From Lachnospiraceae bacterium (GTDB taxonomy: Bacteria > Bacillota > Clostridia > Lachnospirales > Lachnospiraceae): 38,036 nucleotides of DNA. A program made the translations under genes and the position numbers. The stretch covers positions 1 through 38,036 of the forward strand of contig JAAZZQ010000070.1 of assembly GCA_014239155.1 (NCBI GenBank), read 5' to 3'. Shown in pieces: positions 32,546 to 38,036 of this stretch (positions are counted from its first letter, which is position 1; each line of letters opens with the position of its first letter). Under the pieces are notes generated by a model. That model saw only the letters and a program-made list of their open reading frames with translations. It had not been told where the DNA came from and did no database searches.

Positions 32546-34519
32546 TTATCTGCCATACTTGCGTTTCACTTCTTCTTTCGTCGGAAGGCTGCCGTCTACG
32601 ATAACTTTATTTTCCCCGGCTGTTATGGCTGCAACCTGCTCCGTGCTGTCTGTAAGCAGAAGTCCATCCGCTGACTGCCTCGCTTCCTCTATCTGTTTCT
32701 GCCTGTCTGCGGCATTTGCACCCTCAATCAGCTGCCGGATTTCCGGTCTGTGCTTCTTGCGGTATGCTTTTTGGTACTCCCTGCTGTACTGGCGGCGTTT
32801 CCGTTTCTTTTCTTCCTCTGCAATTTCTTCCTCCGAAAGTTCCTGCGCCGGAAGATCCACCTTCCCGATATAATTTAAGAAAATCTCAATCTCCTGCACA
32901 CGGTCTCCATCCATTTTCTCTATTTTGTGTACCAGAACCTTGTCCACAAATTCATTGACGATGGCAGGCGTAAGTTCCTGAATGTCAGTGTATTTATGCA
33001 CAAGCAACAAAAATTCTTCCGTCCTGTCCGTATCTTCTTCAAACTGCATGAGTTTTTCCTGAATTTCTCTCATGGAAATCTCAATCTCCTGCTGTTCCTT
33101 TTCATAATCGGAAGAAAGCATTTCGTATCGCCTGTCCGGCAGCTTTCCCATTGCGTTGTCCTCATACACCTTTTTAATCAGCAGGTCAAGGTCTGCAAAG
33201 CGTTTCTCTTTTTTCACAAGGTCTGATTTCAGCTTTTTTACCTCGCCTTTGTCCCTGACCTGTGATGCGCTCCGCATACTTTTTATAAATGCCGCCTCGT
33301 CCATGCGGACGCTTTTTAAGGCATACTGTATTGTTTCAAGGATAAGTTGCTTTACCGTGTCCTCTTTGATGGAGTGGGAACAGCACACCTTTCTGTTCTG
33401 CTTTCTGGCACTGTTATATGTCCCACAGTTAAAGCCTGCGGATGTGTGTTGGACTTCCCCGTTCGGAATCCCACGCCAGTCCCTGCCTGCCCTCGTTGTT
33501 CCCCTGCGGTAGTGCATTTTTCCACCACAGTCTGCACAATAGAGCTTTCCGGTCAGCATACTCCCTTCCCCGCTGGTATCAAACCTTCGAACAGTTTTTC
33601 TTAATTCCTGCACCATATACCAAGTCCTGCGGTCTATAATCGGTTCATGGGTATCCTGAAAAACAAGAATCTCGTCACTGCTGTTTTTGACTGCTTTCTT
33701 GTCCTTATAGGATTCCTTGTGGCTGCGGAAATTTACGGTATCTCCCATATATTCCGGTCTTTCCAGTATCCGTGCAACCGATCCGCCCGTCCAGTTATAA
33801 GGAGTTTCAAAATTACACATAGTTTTATAATTCCCCCTGTTTCTGGTCGCCTGATAATATGATGGTTTCTCAATCTTTTCTTCCGTAAGCTGCTTGGCAA
33901 TCTGGAACGGTCCCATGCCATCCACTGTCAGCCTGAAAATCTTCCGCACAACCTCCGCAGCTTCATCATCGACAATCCAAAGATTTTTGTCATCAGGGCT
34001 TTTTACATAGCCATATGGCGGATTGCTCGTAATCGGTTTTCCCTCTTTCCCCTTTGCCCGCAAAACTGCGGTGATCTTCCTGCTGCAGTCACGAAGATAC
34101 CATTCGTTCATGATATTCAAAAAAGGGGCGAATTCACTGCTGGTGTTGTTGGTACTGTCAACACCGTTGGAAACAGCAATAAAACGGACACCCTTCTCCC
34201 GGAAGAATACCTCGGTGTAGAATCCCACCTGAAGGTAATCCCTCCCCACACGGCTCATATCTTTTACTATGACTGTGCTGACGTCGCCGTTTTCAATCCG
34301 GCTTAACATCTGCTTCCATCCCGGTCTTTCAAAACTGCCGCCGGAAAATCCGTCATCCGTAAAATGCACCGTGTTCGTGTACCCGTTATTTTTTGCGTAG
34401 TCTTCCAGCATTTTCTTCTGGTTGACTATGCTGTTGCTGTCCCCCGCAAGATCATCGTCCCTTGAGAGTCGCTCATAAAGAGCTGTTATTCTGTTGTCAC
34501 CAGCCGTCCTGTTGTTCAT
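32546..34519 (-). CDS. Large serine recombinase (TnpX type)
   Basis: A 657-residue recombinase that should excise and integrate this element. The resolvase domain comes first (LYERLSRDD with the nucleophile at Ser19; FTDDGFSGGSFERPG; VIVKDMSRVGRDYLQ), then a recombinase domain (NPPYGYVKSPDD). A zinc ribbon CADCGGKMHYRR...C...CCSHS follows near 325-385, then a coiled coil and a basic tail. This is the plan of TnpX of Tn4451 and TndX of Tn5397. It overlaps the TnpW-like gene by 4 nt. Attachment sites were not identified. Confidence 0.93.
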   Translation of the reverse strand: MNNRTAGDNRITALYERLSRDDDLAGDSNSIVNQKKMLEDYAKNNGYTNTVHFTDDGFSGGSFERPGWKQMLSRIENGDVSTVIVKDMSRVGRDYLQVGFYTEVFFREKGVRFIAVSNGVDSTNNTSSEFAPFLNIMNEWYLRDCSRKITAVLRAKGKEGKPITSNPPYGYVKSPDDKNLWIVDDEAAEVVRKIFRLTVDGMGPFQIAKQLTEEKIEKPSYYQATRNRGNYKTMCNFETPYNWTGGSVARILERPEYMGDTVNFRSHKESYKDKKAVKNSSDEILVFQDTHEPIIDRRTWYMVQELRKTVRRFDTSGEGSMLTGKLYCADCGGKMHYRRGTTRAGRDWRGIPNGEVQHTSAGFNCGTYNSARKQNRKVCCSHSIKEDTVKQLILETIQYALKSVRMDEAAFIKSMRSASQVRDKGEVKKLKSDLVKKEKRFADLDLLIKKVYEDNAMGKLPDRRYEMLSSDYEKEQQEIEISMREIQEKLMQFEEDTDRTEEFLLLVHKYTDIQELTPAIVNEFVDKVLVHKIEKMDGDRVQEIEIFLNYIGKVDLPAQELSEEEIAEEEKKRKRRQYSREYQKAYRKKHRPEIRQLIEGANAADRQKQIEEARQSADGLLLTDSTEQVAAITAGENKVIVDGSLPTKEEVKRKYGR

Positions 34520-34761
34520 TCCGAACTCCTTTCCGGCGGCTGGCTCATCTGTGGTGAATCCATCTTAACATAACTTTCCGTGCCTGTCACCATTTCATTC
34601 AAAATTAAGCGGGGAATTTTTTCATCCAGCGTGTCTGCGTATCCCGAACCCGTATATACCCTGACCTTGAAAAGCGTCCCTCCGATTCTTCTGTAAAAAA
34701 ATCCAGCCTCATGCGGGCTGGTTTCCATCATCCTGTCATTATCCGTTTTTACTGTTTCCAT
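34516..34761 (-). CDS. TnpW-like transposon protein
   Basis: An 81-residue protein of the TnpW type, small proteins found next to the serine recombinase in Tn4451-like elements; the conserved part is HEAGFFYRRIGGTLFKVRVY followed by DEKIPRLILNE. Function is not established. The ATG at 34761 has GGGAGG six bases upstream, better than the earlier in-frame start at 34830. Its stop overlaps the recombinase start (ATGA), so the two are co-translated. Confidence 0.85.
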   Translation of the reverse strand: METVKTDNDRMMETSPHEAGFFYRRIGGTLFKVRVYTGSGYADTLDEKIPRLILNEMVTGTESYVKMDSPQMSQPPERSSE

Positions 34762-34998
34762 GCATCCTCCCTTGCGCATCCGGCTCACTGCCGTTATAAT
34801 GTTTCTTATGCTTCCGTTATTTGTAACCATATTTTTGTGTTATCCGTATCCCATATTCCCATTCTCCTTTCTTGTAACCAATTTTTAAATAAAAAGAATT
34901 ACATCTTTCACTAATGGGAGAAAAACGGCTATAAAAACGGAAGTGTTTTTGAAAAAACTGCTACAAAATTTTATTTTTTTGCAAAGGACTGACTATAA

Positions 34999-35646
34999 AT
35001 GCCGAAATACGCTGAGTTCCAGACATTCAGGGAACAAAACTTAATAACCGAAGCTGACGGGGATATGCTCCACCGTGAAGCCCGTGCGCTTGCCCTCCGG
35101 CGTATCGAGGAAAGCGCACGGACAGAGGAGGATTTCAGGGAAGTCATTAAATGGTGGGATAAACTGGATGCTAACAGGGAACGCAGGGAAAGGGATCATG
35201 AAAAAGGACGCTCCGTTGTCCCTCTGGAATGGGGCACAGACGAACCATATCTTTCTGACAGGCCTTCCTATGACACGGTTTTAAGAAGGCTCATGCTTGC
35301 AGGCGATTTCATTGACCTCATATTTGACTGCCCGGAAACGCTACATGAACTTGTCACGGATGCGGATTTATCAAGAATATTAAAAGACCTGAAACCGCAT
35401 CTCAAAAATATGCTCTATTATCTGTTCCTGCATGATTACTCTGCTGCGGAGTATGCGGAGAACATCGGACAGTCAGACCGGAATATCCGTGGCATTCGGG
35501 AGACTGCACTGAAAAAGATACGGAAACTTTATGGCGGCATACTCGCATACAGACAAGAGAACAGCCTTCCGATGACGATTGATGAAAAATATTTCTTAAA
35601 CAATGGCGTGCGGAAGAAAAAGGACAGCAGACAGCTTGACCGATAA
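34999..35646 (+). CDS. Sigma-70 region 4-like regulator
   Basis: A 215-residue protein. The C-terminal third (LKPHLKNMLYYLFLHDYSAA, then YAENIGQSDRNIRGIRETAL) is a helix-turn-helix of the sigma-70 region 4 type, and a basic tail follows. The N-terminal half is charged and helical, and no region 2 is clear. Such proteins are frequent in mobile elements as regulators. It is divergent from the recombinase genes across a 170-bp region and could control them. A possible promoter (TTGAAA, 17 bp, TATTTT) lies near 34947-34975. The ribosome binding site is AAAGGA. Confidence 0.7.
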   Translation: MPKYAEFQTFREQNLITEADGDMLHREARALALRRIEESARTEEDFREVIKWWDKLDANRERRERDHEKGRSVVPLEWGTDEPYLSDRPSYDTVLRRLMLAGDFIDLIFDCPETLHELVTDADLSRILKDLKPHLKNMLYYLFLHDYSAAEYAENIGQSDRNIRGIRETALKKIRKLYGGILAYRQENSLPMTIDEKYFLNNGVRKKKDSRQLDR

Positions 35647-35664
35647 CAGGTAACTGCTTATAAT
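35636..35664 (+). promoter_or_regulatory. Consensus promoter inside the end of the sigma-like gene
   Basis: TTGACC (35636-35641), a 17-bp spacer and TATAAT (35659-35664). It overlaps the stop codon of the sigma-like gene and drives the zinc-finger gene through a leader of about 110 nt. Confidence 0.75.
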
Positions 35665-35710
35665 ATAGGAAGTATTACATCAGATGATGCAATGAGCGCA
35701 AGAGAGGAAA

Positions 35711-35769
35711 GAGGGAGCTTGCTCACTCTTGACGAACGGCGAATGCCGATCATGAACGAAGTTCATGAT
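35711..35769 (+). promoter_or_regulatory. Leader with three consecutive hairpins
   Basis: In the untranslated leader, GAGGGAGC/GCTCACTC (35711-35728), CGGC/GCCG (35737-35748) and ATCATGAAC/GTTCATGAT with a GAA loop (35749-35769) follow one another almost without gaps, ending 11 nt before the start codon. None is followed by a T-run, so control of translation or mRNA stability is more likely than termination. Confidence 0.6.
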
Positions 35770-35780
35770 ATGATAGATTG

Positions 35781-36716
35781 ATGGATTGGAGCAGATTTTC
35801 TATGAAGAATTTATTTGAACATACCAGCGCACCGTGGATTCGGTACAGCAACTACGAATATAAAACAGATAATAATGACAATCTTTACATAACCGTTTCC
35901 AAAGATGCCAAGCCGGAAATGTACCGCCCCATGCAGAAAGCAGGACAACTCGTTATGGATGCCGTAAATGTCGGACTTGCCGCCATGCACAAAGTCCCGG
36001 AAGAAGAACTGAAAGAATCTGTCCTCGGTTTTGTGCGGAAGTACGGTTTCCTCGGCTTTATGACCGCCCTGCCGACAACAGCGGATTTTATCACCTATGA
36101 ATCCGTGTATCTTCCCAAGAACCACTTTATAAAGGAAGAATCCCTCTCCACTGAGGATTACCTTTCTTATTTCTATCCTTTTAATAAGCCGGATTTCAGA
36201 AAAAAAGGCGTGGAATCGGGATGGTCTGTGACTGACCGTGAGGGCATTGCAATCGCAATGGCTATGGGGAATGCGCCGCAGGCTGTGACGATGGGATTCC
36301 AGAAGGAATATGCCGAAAAGTACGACTGGATTGTGAAAGAGTTTACTGACCTTGCGTTTACGTTTATGACAAGTTTCCTTTATTACCTCGATTATGATTC
36401 GCTTGACGAAGATACCCGCAGCCTGTACCGTCAGGGCATTTCCGCTTTCGGCGGTATTGCCCCAACTTACCGGATCGCACTTGAAAAGGATGCGCCCGTC
36501 ATTGTATGGGACTTCCATTCCCTACTTATCATGGTTCAGATGTGTTTCTCCTTCATGCTCACGGATAAGGACAGCGATATGCGGATGTGCAAGCACTGTA
36601 AAAAAGCTTTTATTGCAAGCAGAAAAGGAAATGAGTTTTGCAGTCCGCAATGTAAAAACCAATATAATGTATACAAATCAAGAGAAAAGAAAAAGGGGAA
36701 CAAAAACGATGATTGA
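35781..36716 (+). CDS. Mobile-element protein with C-terminal zinc finger
   Basis: A protein of about 311 residues that I cannot assign to a function. The main body is mixed helix and strand with no catalytic motif seen. The C-terminus has MCKHCKKAFIASRKGNEFCS and PQCKNQY, a C-x2-C...C-x3-C zinc finger like those ending CGNR-type and DUF6076-like proteins, and should bind nucleic acid. The start is uncertain: the ATG at 35781, a TTG just before it, and an ATG at 35802 are possible, and none has a strong ribosome binding site; the hairpin leader may matter for initiation. The next gene overlaps its end by 8 nt. Confidence 0.7.
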   Translation: MDWSRFSMKNLFEHTSAPWIRYSNYEYKTDNNDNLYITVSKDAKPEMYRPMQKAGQLVMDAVNVGLAAMHKVPEEELKESVLGFVRKYGFLGFMTALPTTADFITYESVYLPKNHFIKEESLSTEDYLSYFYPFNKPDFRKKGVESGWSVTDREGIAIAMAMGNAPQAVTMGFQKEYAEKYDWIVKEFTDLAFTFMTSFLYYLDYDSLDEDTRSLYRQGISAFGGIAPTYRIALEKDAPVIVWDFHSLLIMVQMCFSFMLTDKDSDMRMCKHCKKAFIASRKGNEFCSPQCKNQYNVYKSREKKKGNKNDD

Positions 36717-37227
36717 AAACAGGAATGTAAATATCATAACCGATGCTGACGGTAAAAAGCTGGCCTTGATTAACGATATACGTTTCAAGGGCAAACGGCA
36801 GATTGACTGGGATGATGTAAAACAATATCTTGAGGGATATGTCGGTGACTATTACGAAATTGAAGAAAGTGCAGAACGTATTTATATCGGAAATGAACTT
36901 CCGGAAGAATACACGGAATCAGAGAGCCGTAAAAGCCTTATGGGGGCTAATGCGAAAGCTAAGGCAAATGCCGCCACTGCAATACCGGAGCTGATCCAGA
37001 TAGCATCCAATCCGGCTTATGAGGAAAACCGCAAGGAAAAACACAATAAAAATGCCAAATTCGGCTGGTACAGGTATGATGTCCGTTTTGCCCTCCCGGT
37101 CTATGAAGAAAACGTACTCGTCAGATACAATATTTTCCATGCCCGGCTTCTAATCAACCACGCTGAAAACGGCAAAAAATATCTGTATGACATTTTGGCA
37201 GTAAAAAAAGAAACGAGCAAGCCGTAA
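36709..37227 (+). CDS. LPD3-like mobile-element protein
   Basis: A 172-residue protein translated from an ATG at 36709 within the end of the upstream gene, with AAAAGGGG before it. Residues 110-168 (FGWYRYDVRFALPVYEENVL, then VRYNIFHARLLINHAENGKK and YLYDILAVKK) resemble the LPD3-type domains of large polyvalent proteins and phage MuF-linked toxins. Residues 1-60 form a second small domain with ADGKKLALINDIRFKGK. Its role is unknown; co-translation with the zinc-finger protein suggests they act together. Confidence 0.6.
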   Translation: MIENRNVNIITDADGKKLALINDIRFKGKRQIDWDDVKQYLEGYVGDYYEIEESAERIYIGNELPEEYTESESRKSLMGANAKAKANAATAIPELIQIASNPAYEENRKEKHNKNAKFGWYRYDVRFALPVYEENVLVRYNIFHARLLINHAENGKKYLYDILAVKKETSKP

Positions 37228-37339
37228 CAAGATGTACGGTGAAAACCCATTTCTTATTGTCAATAATAAGCTATTTTTCCCGTCCTGTCAATCCCCGATT
37301 TTGATTTTTTCAAAATGCCGCCATTGGCATTTCTAATGC

Positions 37340-37362
37340 AATGGGGGAACTTTGTTCCCCCT
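37340..37362 (+). terminator. GGGGGAAC hairpin
   Basis: GGGGGAAC pairs with GTTCCCCC across TTT. It follows the LPD3-like gene by about 115 nt. The T-run after it is weak (TTAAC), so it may be a terminator or part of the structured region with the large inverted repeat beside it. Confidence 0.5.
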
Positions 37363-37373
37363 TAACTACCCCA

Positions 37374-37453
37374 TAGCAGGAAGCGCAGAAGATGTCAAGA
37401 CCGCCGCAGGCGAGGCAGAGCCGATGTCTTGACATCTTCTGCGCTTCCTGCTA
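37374..37453. repeat. Perfect 28-bp inverted repeat with 24-bp loop
   Basis: Positions 37374-37401 are exactly complementary to 37426-37453. The loop itself is G/C-rich and includes GCCGCAGGCG. The repeat lies between two convergent transcription units (LPD3-like gene and tnpV). A perfect stem this long is unlikely by chance. It may be a recombination or replication site, a single-strand initiation structure, or a bidirectional terminator; T-runs are absent, which argues against the last. Confidence 0.85.
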
Positions 37454-37476
37454 CCACCTGCGGGATTTCCACAAAA

Positions 37477-37830
37477 TTAAAGAGAATAAATCAAGTCATG
37501 CAGCACTATTTCCTCCGCCCTGCTCCTGATGCTGTTTGTTTTTTGAATCCAAAGCAGCCAGTCATCGGATTTTAGCTGCTCCGTCACACCCTCGTTTTTT
37601 GCCATCTGTCTTACAAGCCTGTCCATCATTTCATTACATTCCTCGTCAATCTCTGCAAGATGCTTCCATAAGGTTTCCGACAAAAGCATATAAGAATAAA
37701 TGCCCCTGTGGTTTTCTTCCAAAAACCGCTTTCTCATTCTCCCATACTTCCCGATCTGATATTCTATTGTATCCGAAAGTTTGAGATCAGGGATTAGATA
37801 ATCGCCTTCCCAATGATATGTAATCTCCAT
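37477..37830 (-). CDS. tnpV: TnpV-like transposon protein
   Basis: A 117-residue protein matching TnpV of Tn4451-like elements: GDYLIPDL near the start, IGKYGRMRKRFLEENHRGIY in the middle, then LWKHLAEIDEECNEMMDRLV and EGVTEQLK. TnpV proteins are conserved in these elements, but their function is not established. The ATG at 37830 has AAAGGCGG 9 nt upstream; a TTG two codons earlier is in frame but too close to that site. Its presence with TnpW, a TnpX-type recombinase and a relaxase identifies the element family. Confidence 0.88.
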   Translation of the reverse strand: MEITYHWEGDYLIPDLKLSDTIEYQIGKYGRMRKRFLEENHRGIYSYMLLSETLWKHLAEIDEECNEMMDRLVRQMAKNEGVTEQLKSDDWLLWIQKTNSIRSRAEEIVLHDLIYSL

Positions 37831-37860
37831 ATACAACCGCCTTTCTTTGTGCTAAACTGT

Positions 37861-37974
37861 TTACAGATACGAATAAAAAGAGCTATCACCCACTTTCTTT
37901 ACCACAACATCTGCAAGTTTCCATTCACCACAAATGAGCCAGCCGCATATGTTGTATTTTAGCAGATGCCCCAT
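37861..37974 (-). CDS. Small hypothetical protein upstream of tnpV
   Basis: From an ATG at 37974 a 37-residue frame (MGHLLKYNICGWLICGEWKL, then ADVVVKKVGDSSFYSYL) ends 30 nt before the tnpV start, on the same strand. The frame extends upstream without a better start to the window end region. The AGCGGAA before the ATG is a weak ribosome binding site. I do not recognise the family; codon use looks gene-like. Confidence 0.35.
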   Translation of the reverse strand: MGHLLKYNICGWLICGEWKLADVVVKKVGDSSFYSYL

Positions 37975-38036
37975 TTCCGCTAAAATACTGCGTTTGCCGA
38001 AAATGTTTACATCTACAGTTCACAACATATCACATC

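Noticed and set aside
35811-36518. 235-codon minus-strand frame opposite the zinc-finger gene
   Set aside because: It is antisense to a gene with clear coding signals; the length follows from codon composition of the true gene.
1-38036. tRNA or rRNA genes as integration targets
   Set aside because: No tRNA-like cloverleaf or rRNA segment was recognised on either strand by eye; a tRNAscan or Infernal run would be needed to exclude them.

Overview
The window looks like accessory DNA from a low-GC, gut-type Firmicute, most likely a Lachnospiraceae/Clostridiales species. The basis is AT-rich genes with strong GGAGG-type ribosome binding sites, near-consensus sigma-A promoters, a Tn4451-like set of transposon proteins (TnpV, TnpW, large serine recombinase, MobA/MobL relaxase), an agr-type quorum-sensing locus and a type I restriction system. 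No housekeeping gene or RNA gene was recognised. Almost every gene belongs to a defence, RiPP/quorum-sensing or mobile-element module, and several decayed genes lie at the seams, so the region appears to have been built by repeated insertion.

Layout. 1-640: relics of a mobilisation region (oriT-like sequence, MobC-like fragment, broken relaxase start). 1153-11149, minus strand: defence operon, with a large PD-(D/E)XK-STAND ATPase (Avs-like) followed by hsdM, hsdS and hsdR; a consensus promoter and a decayed XRE gene lie upstream. 11795-12061: small plus-strand gene with two in-frame stops. 12130-16093: cargo flanked by imperfect direct repeats, with a Cys-rich hypothetical protein and a HigB/RelE toxin, XRE antitoxin and DUF4365-like nuclease operon. 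16072-16270: fragment of a SNF2-type helicase.

16541-26996, all minus strand: an agr system (AgrA, AgrC, AgrD, AgrB) continues into a 42-residue three-cysteine precursor peptide, three radical SAM enzymes (two SPASM paralogues and one that resembles the YydG epimerases), an ABC ATPase, an FtsX-type permease and a secreted DUF6973-like protein. A pair of 9-bp direct repeats with a 12-bp spacer sits just upstream of the agrD promoter, the geometry expected for a LytTR-type AgrA site. The simplest reading is a quorum-controlled ribosomally made, radical-SAM-modified peptide with its transporter or immunity pump. This is the strongest candidate for an undescribed system in the window.

27162-27704: group II intron that has lost nearly all of its protein gene. 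27816-28514: decayed IS4-type transposase. 28582-37974: Tn4451-like mobilisable element with relaxase, structured oriT/hairpin-array region, ParM-like and ParR-like segregation proteins, TnpX-type recombinase, TnpW, sigma-like regulator, zinc-finger protein, LPD3-like protein, a perfect 28-bp inverted repeat and TnpV. Its ends were not located.

All family assignments come from motif reading and memory of the families; no database search was run.
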